Positions 6,995 through 14,534 of a DNA stretch of 16,481 bases are shown in pieces. A model generated the notes under the pieces. That model worked only from the letters and a program-made list of their open reading frames with translations. It did not search any database and was not told the DNA's origin. Every line of letters begins with the position of its first letter. Position 1 is the first letter of the stretch. The translations under genes and the position numbers were made by a program. The stretch comes from Bacteriovorax sp. UBA1852 (GTDB lineage: Bacteria; Bdellovibrionota; Bacteriovoracia; Bacteriovoracales; Bacteriovoracaceae). The DNA lies in the NCBI GenBank assembly GCA_002338505.1, contig DDIK01000105.1, forward strand, positions 1-16,481, read 5' to 3'.

Positions 6995-8236
6995 ATGAAG
7001 TTACTATCAATTATAATTCTTGTTTTTTCAATTCCCTCTTTCGCGTCAACCATAGATCTTGAACTTGGAGATATTGCAAGTAAAGTATCTAAAGATAACT
7101 TTCTTATTCAAGAAAATGCTGAGCGTGTTTATCAAAAAAAAGAAACTATTAAGTTTTCACGTGCTAGTTTGTTACCAAAATTGAATATTTGGAACCTTCT
7201 AAAGCTACCGGCCGTATTTGTTGATCCTTTAGCTGTGGGAGACATAATACAGGATGTTGCTCCATTTTTAGTTCCTGCAAACTGGTTCAAGTTAAGTCAG
7301 TCGAAGCATTTGTATAAAGCTCAGGTGGAGCAGTACAGAGCACTTTGGGCAAACGAGGTTAACACTGCAAAGCTTCTTTTTGTGAGTGTGTATCGTGATG
7401 AAGTTTTCTCTAAAATAATTGATGAAAAAATGTCAAATTATAAGGATCTGTTGGATGTCGCAGAAACTCGAAATATTTTTGGGAATGGAAACTTATTTGC
7501 ATATAATCTAATAAAAGGTCGTTACCTTTCTTTAGTTGAGGATTCGAGAAATTTAGAGAACCTTGTTTATAGTGAGACAAAAGAGTTACAGTTTTTAACA
7601 GGAATCAATAATGAAGAAGATGTCGTTATTGTAAAGCCAGATCTTCCTAGTATTGAAGGTGCAAAGCAAATAGAGTTTTCTAAGATAATCTTTAAGGCAA
7701 TTGAAGCCTCTCCTGAGGTGTATCAATATGAACACTTGATGAATGCTCTTTCTAAAGTAAAAGGACAAATTAATTTTAGTGTATTGGGAACGTCCACATA
7801 TTCTCTGGGAGAAGGGAACGGTGTTTTTGATCATATTCCTATCCAAGATGGACTAGGGTTTGGTATGGGAGCGAGTATTCGGATTTCAAAATCAGAAGGA
7901 AGAATTCTTAAAACCCAGCTAAAGGCAACAATTGAAACTATTAAAAAACAAGTAAATATTCTTGTTAAGGAATATAATTCCTTGATCACTAATTACAGCA
8001 TTACGCTGGAAAGAATTCAACTTGCTCAAGCTAATTATGATGCAATGATGAATCATGTCTCAATTGGTGGAACTCTTAATGTTATGGAAATGGTTGATAT
8101 ACTAGATAATCTTTATGCATCTAAGATTCTTCTTTTATCTTATGAATTTCGTTTTTCTGATCTTGTAGAGAAGTTAAAACGAATTACTTTTACTGGTGAC
8201 TATGCAACTGTCCCAGAATTACACTTAAAGGATTAG
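6995..8236 (+). CDS. Second, divergent TolC-family outer-membrane efflux protein
   Basis: This 413-residue protein has a signal peptide (ending SFAS-TI) and the TolC/OEP build: SRASLLPKLNIWN near residues 55-67, a long helical region ending KELQFLTGI, a second helical repeat beginning EASPEVYQYEHLMNALSKVKG, a beta-like stretch (GMGASIRISKSEGRI) and a C-terminal hairpin NVMEMVDILDNLYASKILLLSYEFRFSDLVEKLKR. It lacks the FELGGKR hallmark of CzcC and is only distantly related to the outer-membrane protein two genes upstream. A hydrophobic LLKLPAVFVDPLAVGDIIQDVAPFLVPANWF insertion between the N-terminal segment and the first hairpin is unusual for CzcC; the segment starts near residue 68. Two bp separate it from each neighbour, so it is surely cotranscribed with the pump genes. 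Confidence 0.75.
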   Translation: MKLLSIIILVFSIPSFASTIDLELGDIASKVSKDNFLIQENAERVYQKKETIKFSRASLLPKLNIWNLLKLPAVFVDPLAVGDIIQDVAPFLVPANWFKLSQSKHLYKAQVEQYRALWANEVNTAKLLFVSVYRDEVFSKIIDEKMSNYKDLLDVAETRNIFGNGNLFAYNLIKGRYLSLVEDSRNLENLVYSETKELQFLTGINNEEDVVIVKPDLPSIEGAKQIEFSKIIFKAIEASPEVYQYEHLMNALSKVKGQINFSVLGTSTYSLGEGNGVFDHIPIQDGLGFGMGASIRISKSEGRILKTQLKATIETIKKQVNILVKEYNSLITNYSITLERIQLAQANYDAMMNHVSIGGTLNVMEMVDILDNLYASKILLLSYEFRFSDLVEKLKRITFTGDYATVPELHLKD

Positions 8237-8238
8237 AC

Positions 8239-8802
8239 ATGAAAAATATACTCTTATTATTCAGTATATCTATTTTGACGTTAGTACAAAGTACATATGC
8301 CGGCGAAAGGGAATGCAAGAGAAGATCCGGCAGTAAAATTAGAATTTGTAAAAATGTTAAGACTACTAATGTAAAAGACAGTAGAGATAAAAAGAGTATT
8401 TCTAGTTTTCGAGATATGAATAAAAAAGTTCTTGATGATTCTCTTCTGCAAGAATTTGATGTGAACTACTTAGTTGCACTGGGAGAATACTCAGAAAATG
8501 TAAACAAGTTAGATCAATATATTGTGTCAAGGATGGGAAGTCGAAGAAAAAGAAAGAGATTAATAAAAAGTATTTCTTCTGATTTTGGTTTGAGAGCTTT
8601 TTGTTCAAATGTATTTATAAAAAACGAAAAGGAAACTGAAATAAAAGATCGCTGCATTGAAGGTTTTTTCAATGTGTGCCCAAAATCTTTCTCTAACTAC
8701 AAAATATATTCTAAAAATATTTATAAAAACCTACAGTCTTTATTTGGTCAGGATCAGATAACAAATTCAGAGTGTAATAGTTATTTCAGTGAGGAGTCAT
8801 AA
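8239..8802 (+). CDS. Unknown secreted six-cysteine protein in the efflux operon
   Basis: The 187-residue protein has a clear signal peptide (cleavage near STYA-GE, 21/22). The mature chain contains six cysteines (26, 37, 122, 139, 147, 179), an even number suggesting disulfides in the periplasm, and is basic, with an SRRKRKRLIK patch at 101-110. No known metal-binding motif, adaptor fold or enzyme motif was recognised. The ribosome binding site AAAGGA overlaps the end of the preceding gene, and its stop codon directly abuts the next ATG (no gap), so translation is probably coupled. Because it sits between the second outer-membrane factor and the truncated adaptor-like protein, it might be an accessory periplasmic part of the pump; this is inference from place alone. 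Confidence 0.75.
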   Translation: MKNILLLFSISILTLVQSTYAGERECKRRSGSKIRICKNVKTTNVKDSRDKKSISSFRDMNKKVLDDSLLQEFDVNYLVALGEYSENVNKLDQYIVSRMGSRRKRKRLIKSISSDFGLRAFCSNVFIKNEKETEIKDRCIEGFFNVCPKSFSNYKIYSKNIYKNLQSLFGQDQITNSECNSYFSEES

Positions 8803-9483
8803 ATGAATTGTAAGTTGATTGTAGCGTTAATTATATCAAGTGGAATGTTTTTAAACTTATCATATGCAGAAGATGGGCATGACCATAGCTCTCAAGAGAA
8901 AAGTCATAATGATGGAAAGCATAGTAAGGATGATGGGCATAATCATAAGAAAAAAAAGCACGATGATCATAAGGGCCATGGTGAAGAAGATGGTTACAAC
9001 CATAAAAAGCACAAGGAAGGTGACGGACATGATGACCATAAGGGACATGATGATCATTCAGGTCACGATGACGACAAGGGGCATGATGACCATTCCAAGC
9101 ATGATGATCATGAAGGGCATGGTGGAGGAAAGGCAATAGGGAAAGGAAAGGCAATAGAAGAAGTTGATGAGAAAAAAGGATTTCGACTTTCTAAAGAAGC
9201 AATTAAGACGCTAAAGCTAAAATTAAATACAGTTGATGGGTCATCATTTAAAATCAGCAAAAAAACTTTAGTCGCGTCTAAAAACACTAAAGGTGTTTAT
9301 AGGTTTAGAGCAGGCTTTTTTAAATTACTTCCGGCTAAGATTACAAAAGAGCTTTCAGACGGTTATGTCGTAGAAGTAAAAGGTGTTGATTTTGGTGATC
9401 AGATTGTCATTGATGGGGTTGGTCTTTTAAGAGTTACTGATGTTTATTCAACAGATAAATCAGAATACGGTCATTCCCACTAG
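8803..9483 (+). CDS. His/Asp-rich truncated CzcB-like periplasmic protein (mini membrane-fusion protein)
   Basis: This 226-residue protein takes the czcB position, 8 bp before czcA. A signal peptide (1-22, SYA-ED) leads to a His/Asp/Lys region (26-106) with 21 histidines in 81 residues, built of HDDH-type units and likely to bind Zn, Co or Cd. Then come two segments that align by eye with the ends of CzcB: GFRLSKEAIKTLKLKLNTV (126-144), like the segment before the lipoyl domain, and a C-terminal membrane-proximal piece from KKTLVASKNTKGVYRF to GDQIVIDGVGLL (153-209), ending in the common His tail (YGHSH). The lipoyl and helical-hairpin domains and most of the barrel of a normal adaptor (about 350-500 residues) are absent, with no frameshift seen. 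It starts after GAGGAG. It may act as a periplasmic metal chaperone rather than a bridging adaptor. Confidence 0.72.
   Translation: MNCKLIVALIISSGMFLNLSYAEDGHDHSSQEKSHNDGKHSKDDGHNHKKKKHDDHKGHGEEDGYNHKKHKEGDGHDDHKGHDDHSGHDDDKGHDDHSKHDDHEGHGGGKAIGKGKAIEEVDEKKGFRLSKEAIKTLKLKLNTVDGSSFKISKKTLVASKNTKGVYRFRAGFFKLLPAKITKELSDGYVVEVKGVDFGDQIVIDGVGLLRVTDVYSTDKSEYGHSH
8878..9120 (+). repeat. Degenerate tandem repeat coding for His/Asp-rich units
   Basis: Imperfect units of 9 to 18 bp built from CATGATGACCAT, AAGGGACAT and GATGATCAT encode HDDHKG/HDDHSG/HDDDKG motifs inside the mini-CzcB gene. Because CAT and GAT repeats contain few stop codons in any frame, several other frames on both strands also stay open here without being genes. 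Such repeats can change length by slippage. Confidence 0.8.
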
Positions 9484-9491
9484 GATAAAAT

Positions 9492-12400
9492 ATGATTAAT
9501 AAAGTTATTGAGTTCTCCGTTAATAATAGAATGTTCATCTTTATGGCAACATTGTTGCTCATAATTTTTGGAGTAAAATCTTTTCATGGACTTTCGATTG
9601 ATGCTGTTCCAGATATTACAAATACACAAGTACAAATTAATACTCAGGTAAAGGGATTAGTCCCTGAAGAAGTTGAAAGAATGGTGACTTTCCCTATCGA
9701 GTATTCGATGAATGGGATACCTGGGGTCGAAACTATTCGCTCCATTTCAAGGTATGGTATTTCTCAGGTTACTGTAATTTTTAAAGAAGATATGGATATT
9801 TTCAAGGCAAGGCAATTGGCGTCTGAAAAACTGCAAAATATCGAACTTCCAGAAGGGGTTGTCCCAGAGATGGGTCCTATTAGTACTGGCCTAGGAGAAA
9901 TATTTCATTACTCTGTTGAAGCAAAAGTTCCTGAAACAGACCCTGAGAAAAGATTAATTCAATTAATGGATTTACGCTCCTTGCAAGATTGGTTTATCAA
10001 ACCAAGGCTGTTGACAGTTAAGGGTGTTACTGAAGTTAACACTATCGGAGGTTATGAAAAGCAATTCTTTATTCAACCTGATATTGGGAAAATGGCGAAG
10101 TTCGGAATTCATTTTGATGATATTGAAACAGCAATAGAAGAAACCAATATTAATGTTGGTGGTGGCTATATTCAACAAACTGGTGAACAGTTGTTAGTTC
10201 GAGGGGTTGGTCTACTGAATGATATTAAAGATATTGAGTCTGTTGTTGTTAAAAAGCTCTCTTCATATCAAGTAATAAAGATAAAGGATATCGCACAAGT
10301 AAAGTATGACAAAGAAATTAGAACAGGAGCAGCTACAGTAAATGGTGAGGAGTCCATCATCGGAACAGCTTTTATGCTTCTTGGTGAAAACTCTAGAGCA
10401 GTTGCCCAGAGAGTTTCAGGAAAGCTAGAAAATATCAAAAAGGATTTACCTCCATGGGTAAAGCTAAAAGTACTCTATGATCGTTCTGATATGGTTGATG
10501 CCACTTTAGGTACTGTAGAGCATAACCTTTTTATGGGTGCAGGACTTGTTATTTTATTCTTACTACTTCTTGTCGGAAACTTAAGGGCCGCAATTATAAC
10601 TTCGATTACGATTCCTATATCGCTTTTAATGACTTTTATTTTAATGAAATGGCAGAATGTTTCAGGAAACTTGATGAGTTTAGGTGCTCTTGATTTCGGT
10701 ATTATAGTTGATGGGGCAGTCATTGTTATTGAGAACTGTGTCCATAGGCTTCAAAATAAAGGAAAATCCCTTGGTAGAGAAATGACAAGGGCCGAAGTTA
10801 AACAGGTTGTTATTGATTCCGCTATTGAAATTAGATCAGCCGCAGGGTTTGGAGAATTGATTGTTATTGTTGTATTCGTTCCGCTTTTTGCACTTACAGG
10901 TGTTGAGGGTAAAATGTTTGGCCCAATGGCGACAACTTTCATCATGGCACTTGCTTCAGCACTTCTTCTTTCATTTACTTTAGTTCCCGCTTTAGCAGCA
11001 ACTTTCTTAAGTGGAAAGACTAGGGATAAAAAGCCATTTTTGATGAATCTTGCTGAAAAGGCATTTCGCCCAACATTAGATACAGCTTTGAGAGCAAAAA
11101 AAATAGTTCTTGGAATTGGGATAGCCTCTATAATGGCAGGTGTATTCTTATTTACAAGACTAGGAGCAGAATTTATTCCCCAACTTGATGAGGGGGACTT
11201 TGCCCTACAGTTTATTCGTCCTGCTAATATCAGCATGGAAAACTCTGTTAAACTTCAAAAGCTTTCTGAAAAAGTTGTACTAGACTTTCCTCAAGTGAAA
11301 AACGTCTTTGCTCGAACAGGAGCTGCTGAAGTTGCAACTGATCCAATGGGTGTAAATATTTCTGACTCTTACGTAATGCTCAAGGACAAGGATGAGTGGC
11401 CAGAAAGTACCTCTGTTACTGACAAGAAAACTCTAATGAAAGCTGTTAAGGAAAAGCTAGACTTACATATCCCTGGTCAAGTAATGCTAGTTTCTCAACC
11501 GGTTGAATTGAGATTTAATGAATTACTAGAAGGAACACGTGCTGATGTTTCTGCAAAAGTATTTGGTGATGACCTAGATAAACTTATTTCTTATTCAAAA
11601 GAGGTTGCTGAAATTGTAGGTGGTATTGAAGGTGCTGGAGAAGCGGAATCTGAATCAAAAGGGAAATCACCTCTTTTACAATACACCCCAAGAATGGATG
11701 AACTAGCTCAGTTGGGTGTAACTGCAAGACCTGTCTTAGATGCAATTAATACTGCTATTGGAGGTCGAGAAGTTGGTCATGTTTTTGATGGTGTTCGTAA
11801 GTTTCCTATTGTGACAAGGCTTTCTGAGGAACAACGTAAAGATGTAATGCTTGTGAGAAAGCTTCCCGTGGGAATTGCTGAAGGCTACACCGTCCCAATT
11901 GAACAAGTCGCAGATATTGATTTTGTTGAAACATTTTCAGCTGTAGGTCGTGAAAACTCACAAAGACGTATTGCTGTTCTTATAAACCCGGAAGTTCGAG
12001 ACATTGAGAGTTTTGTAAATAAAGCAAAGAAGCTAGTCGATGAAAAGATAAGCCTTCCAGAAGGGTATTATATTGAATGGGGCGGTAGCTTTAAAAATTT
12101 ACAAAGCGCTAAAGAACGTCTTGGAGTACTTGTTCCAATGGCGCTGTTAATTATTCTTGCTATGTTGTATGCAGCATTTAGAAACTTCTCTCAGGTCGTA
12201 CTTATCTTCGCTTGTGCTCCAATGGCACTTATTGGAGGCGTTATCTCATTAAATATTATGGGAATGCCATTTAGTATTTCTGCTGGAGTTGGCTTCATTG
12301 CCTTATGTGGAATTAGTATCTTAAACGGAGTTGTTCTTGTTACCTATTTTAACAGACTTATATCAGATGGAAAAACGCCAGATGATGTAGTTCGTGAAGG

Positions 12401-12632
12401 TGCTATGACAAGATTAAGACCCGTTTTAATGACTGCTCTTACTGACATCTTTGGTTTTTTACCGATGATGTTTTCAACAGGGCTTGGAGCCGAGGTTCAA
12501 AAGCCTTTAGCGACAGTTGTTGTTGGAGGAATTGTTTCTGCAACACTCCTAACGCTGATTGTTTTACCAAGTCTCTACAGGCTATTTATTAAACAAATGC
12601 AACCAAAACTTTTTGAAGGAGAAGTAAAATGA
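9492..12632 (+). CDS. czcA: CzcA-type heavy-metal RND efflux pump
   Basis: The 1046-residue inner-membrane protein is full length for the HME-RND family and exports divalent metals using proton influx. The N-terminus has transmembrane helix 1 (about 13-30), then FHGLSIDAVPDITNTQVQINT, the family's opening signature, and GLVPEEVERMVTFPIE (55-70). Helix 4 carries LGALDFGIIVDGAVIVIEN with D401, D407 and E414, matching the proton-relay residues D402, D408 and E415 of Cupriavidus CzcA and pointing to Zn/Co/Cd rather than Cu/Ag. GAEFIPQLDEGDFALQ follows near residue 557. The second repeat ends with a normal membrane segment. Translation begins after AGGA. The last four bases, ATGA, overlap the start of the YHS lipoprotein gene. 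The adaptor normally encoded upstream is replaced by the mini-CzcB. Confidence 0.96.
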   Translation: MINKVIEFSVNNRMFIFMATLLLIIFGVKSFHGLSIDAVPDITNTQVQINTQVKGLVPEEVERMVTFPIEYSMNGIPGVETIRSISRYGISQVTVIFKEDMDIFKARQLASEKLQNIELPEGVVPEMGPISTGLGEIFHYSVEAKVPETDPEKRLIQLMDLRSLQDWFIKPRLLTVKGVTEVNTIGGYEKQFFIQPDIGKMAKFGIHFDDIETAIEETNINVGGGYIQQTGEQLLVRGVGLLNDIKDIESVVVKKLSSYQVIKIKDIAQVKYDKEIRTGAATVNGEESIIGTAFMLLGENSRAVAQRVSGKLENIKKDLPPWVKLKVLYDRSDMVDATLGTVEHNLFMGAGLVILFLLLLVGNLRAAIITSITIPISLLMTFILMKWQNVSGNLMSLGALDFGIIVDGAVIVIENCVHRLQNKGKSLGREMTRAEVKQVVIDSAIEIRSAAGFGELIVIVVFVPLFALTGVEGKMFGPMATTFIMALASALLLSFTLVPALAATFLSGKTRDKKPFLMNLAEKAFRPTLDTALRAKKIVLGIGIASIMAGVFLFTRLGAEFIPQLDEGDFALQFIRPANISMENSVKLQKLSEKVVLDFPQVKNVFARTGAAEVATDPMGVNISDSYVMLKDKDEWPESTSVTDKKTLMKAVKEKLDLHIPGQVMLVSQPVELRFNELLEGTRADVSAKVFGDDLDKLISYSKEVAEIVGGIEGAGEAESESKGKSPLLQYTPRMDELAQLGVTARPVLDAINTAIGGREVGHVFDGVRKFPIVTRLSEEQRKDVMLVRKLPVGIAEGYTVPIEQVADIDFVETFSAVGRENSQRRIAVLINPEVRDIESFVNKAKKLVDEKISLPEGYYIEWGGSFKNLQSAKERLGVLVPMALLIILAMLYAAFRNFSQVVLIFACAPMALIGGVISLNIMGMPFSISAGVGFIALCGISILNGVVLVTYFNRLISDGKTPDDVVREGAMTRLRPVLMTALTDIFGFLPMMFSTGLGAEVQKPLATVVVGGIVSATLLTLIVLPSLYRLFIKQMQPKLFEGEVK

Positions 12633-12913
12633 AATTTATTATTACAATTATATTTTCGATGTTTTTAGTATCATGTGCTCATCATCACAATGCTCCGGCA
12701 CACCATCATCATGCTTTTGAAAAGCAATGTGCCTACAGTGTCGCCCACGGTGATGTTACTGCAAAAGGGAGCTTAGAGTATAAAATTGACCATGGTGGAA
12801 AGACATATTATTTTTCAACTAAAAGTAAGATGTCTGAGTTCAAAAAGAATATTGATGCTAATATAAAAAAAGCTAATAAAGAATGGTCAGAGCGTGGCGG
12901 TAATTTAAGGTAA
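12629..12913 (+). CDS. Small His-rich lipoprotein with a YHS-like domain
   Basis: This 94-residue protein starts with a lipoprotein signal (MKFIITIIFSMFLVSC, acylated C16), followed by His clusters (H18-H20 and H25-H28) and then a YHS-like domain: CAYSVAHG (34-41), LEYKIDHGGKTYYFST and a KMSEFKKN helix. YHS domains are short metal-associated modules seen in copper and other metal resistance proteins; this one keeps the first cysteine but lacks the usual CxxC pair and the second FCS..C cysteine. It probably binds metal at the membrane face. AAGGAGA precedes the ATG, which overlaps the CzcA stop by 4 nt, so the two proteins are likely made in step. Confidence 0.75.
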   Translation: MKFIITIIFSMFLVSCAHHHNAPAHHHHAFEKQCAYSVAHGDVTAKGSLEYKIDHGGKTYYFSTKSKMSEFKKNIDANIKKANKEWSERGGNLR

Positions 12914-12923
12914 AGGATAAGTT

Positions 12924-13799
12924 TTGTCTCATTCGCATAGTCATTCTCACGGTGGAAGTAAAAACATACTAATGGCATTTTTTTTGAATGCCAGCTTTTC
13001 TATAATTGAACTTATAGGAGGCTACTTAACAAATAGTGTCGCAATCTACTCAGATGCTTTGCATGACTTTGGTGATAGCCTTGCCCTCCTTTTTTCGTAT
13101 TTTGCAGAAAGACTAAGTTACAAGAAAGCCGACCGTAAATTCACCTTTGGGTATAGACGCTTTTCTGTTTTGGCAGGGTTAATAAATGGATTAATTCTTC
13201 TGGCCGGAAGTGTTTTTGTGATATTTGAAGCAGTAAAAAGAATTCAAAACCCTGAACCTGTCAAAGCTGAAGGAATGATTCTGCTGGCGATACTTGGAAT
13301 AGTCGTTAATGGACTTGCTGCTTATAAAATGTCTAAAGCTGAAGGTTCTAATCCTAAAATGGTAATGTTTCACCTCCTTGAAGATTTACTTGGCTGGGTT
13401 TCTGTATTAATTGTAAGTATAGTACTTCTTTTTAAACCTTGGTACATACTTGATTCAATACTGTCAGTGCTAATCTCCCTTGTCATTCTAAGAGGTGTAT
13501 ATAAGAACTTGATAAAGGTTGGAATGATCTTTTTACAAAACTTTCCAACTGAATTAGATGTGAAAAAACTTATAAACGAAATATTAAGCTTTGACCTAGT
13601 AAAGGATGTTCACGAACTGAAAGGTTGGTCTATTGATGGTGAAGCCCACTATTTACGTTTTCATGTATTAGTTTCTAGAGATAGCAATATTGTTCAGCTC
13701 GATTCACTGAAAGAGTCAATAAAGCTAAAGCTTAAGGAGTACAATATATCATATTCAACAATTGAGTTTGAGGCGGAGTGTGTTCATTATGATGAATAA
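12924..13799 (+). CDS. czcD: Cation diffusion facilitator, Zn/Co/Cd type (CzcD/ZitB-like)
   Basis: The 291-residue inner-membrane transporter moves divalent metal from cytoplasm to periplasm in exchange for protons. The start is TTG at 12924, supported by AAAGGA seven bases upstream; it keeps the N-terminal SHSHSHSHGG metal-binding stretch. Six membrane helices follow. The transport site ligands are H47 and D51 in SDALHDFGDS (helix 2) and H150 and D154 in HLLEDLLGW (helix 5), the HxxxD/HxxxD pattern of zinc-type family members. The C-terminal domain (about 205-291) has the DVHELKGWSIDGEAHYLRFHV block of the cytosolic dimerisation fold. It begins 10 bp after the YHS gene, and its end overlaps the start of the AraC gene. 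It would feed the CzcA pump with periplasmic metal. Confidence 0.93.
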   Translation: MSHSHSHSHGGSKNILMAFFLNASFSIIELIGGYLTNSVAIYSDALHDFGDSLALLFSYFAERLSYKKADRKFTFGYRRFSVLAGLINGLILLAGSVFVIFEAVKRIQNPEPVKAEGMILLAILGIVVNGLAAYKMSKAEGSNPKMVMFHLLEDLLGWVSVLIVSIVLLFKPWYILDSILSVLISLVILRGVYKNLIKVGMIFLQNFPTELDVKKLINEILSFDLVKDVHELKGWSIDGEAHYLRFHVLVSRDSNIVQLDSLKESIKLKLKEYNISYSTIEFEAECVHYDE

Positions 13800-14505
13800 C
13801 CAAATAATGCTTTATGATTATTACGCAGTTATAGTTTCAGATTCGCTCAACACTGAGAGACATGCTCATATTGCTCACCAAATTACATATTCTCTAGATG
13901 CTAGGCCTTTTAGAATTGATATTAATGATCATGTTGAATCTACTTCAGCGATATTTATTCCTTCTCAAGTAAATCATAAGTTTTTGGATGAGAAAGGAAA
14001 GTTTTTATCAATTCTAATTGATAATGAATCTATCTTTAATGGTGAAGAAATCAGTGTTAAGCTTCGATCTGTTGAGAAAATACCAAAAGAAGCAGAAGAG
14101 ATTGAAACTCTTCTCAAAAAACTGGGCCTAATGAATGCCTCTCAAGATTCTAGAATCGTAGAAACATTAGGTTTAATCAATAAAGCAGAAAACTTAGAAG
14201 ACATTCGATTAGTTGATATTTCTCAAAATGTTGGATTATCTGAAAGTCGCTTATTGCATTTATTTAAGTCAGAGGTGGGAGTTCCTTTTAGAAAATATAT
14301 TTTATGGAAGAAACTTAGAAAGGCAATTTCAGAGTTTTCAACTATTGATGGACGCAGTTTAACTGATATCGCCCTAGCCTCTGGCTTCAGTGATTCCGCG
14401 CATTTATCTAAAGTTGTGAAAGCGTCATTTGGACTTTCACCTTCAGAAATTCTTAAAAATAGCCAGTTTATAAAAGATTCTAGTAAGTCCTCTGAGTTAT
14501 TATAG
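13789..14505 (+). CDS. AraC/XylS-family transcriptional regulator
   Basis: The chosen start is the ATG at 13789, with GGCGGAG (13772-13778) upstream; a second ATG is adjacent at 13792, and an upstream TTG at 13762 lacks a binding site. This gives 238 residues and an 11-nt overlap with the CDF gene. The N-terminal half looks like a small cupin-type sensing domain (HAHIAHQITYSLDARPFRID...HVESTSAIFIPSQVNHKF), with histidines that might bind a ligand or metal. The C-terminal AraC domain has two helix-turn-helix units: LVDISQNVGLSESRLLHLFKSEVGVPFRKY (about 141-170, shown as positions 141-160 LVDISQNVGLSESRLLHLFK and on) and SLTDIALASGFSDSAHLSKV (about 190-209), ending FGLSPSEI. Likely regulates the metal operon it sits in, by position only. 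Confidence 0.9.
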   Translation: MMNNQIMLYDYYAVIVSDSLNTERHAHIAHQITYSLDARPFRIDINDHVESTSAIFIPSQVNHKFLDEKGKFLSILIDNESIFNGEEISVKLRSVEKIPKEAEEIETLLKKLGLMNASQDSRIVETLGLINKAENLEDIRLVDISQNVGLSESRLLHLFKSEVGVPFRKYILWKKLRKAISEFSTIDGRSLTDIALASGFSDSAHLSKVVKASFGLSPSEILKNSQFIKDSSKSSELL

Positions 14506-14526
14506 TTGTATAAAATAACTAGGAGG
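14495..14526 (+). promoter_or_regulatory. Hairpin across the araC stop codon, next to a strong ribosome binding site
   Basis: AGTTATT (14495-14501) and AATAACT (14514-14520) are exact inverted repeats; adding ATA and TAT extends the stem to ten pairs with a two-base bulge and a GTTG loop. AGGAGG (14521-14526), the binding site of the next gene, follows directly. With no T-run it is not a classic terminator. It may limit read-through, protect an RNA end or affect access to the AGGAGG. Confidence 0.4.
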
Positions 14527-14534
14527 TCACTATT

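Noticed and set aside
8831..9154. Open frames in other registers and on the minus strand across the His-rich repeat
   Set aside because: CAT/GAT repeats lack stops in several frames; the resulting Met/Ile- or His-rich products have no start signals and only mirror the repeat.
10751..11236. 161-codon open frame on the minus strand inside czcA
   Set aside because: It lies fully antisense to conserved CzcA codons, shows no domain or binding site, and is an effect of codon bias.
13762..13788. Upstream TTG start for the AraC regulator
   Set aside because: There is no Shine-Dalgarno before it, whereas GGCGGAG fits the ATG at 13789; the extra nine residues only translate the end of the CDF gene in another frame.
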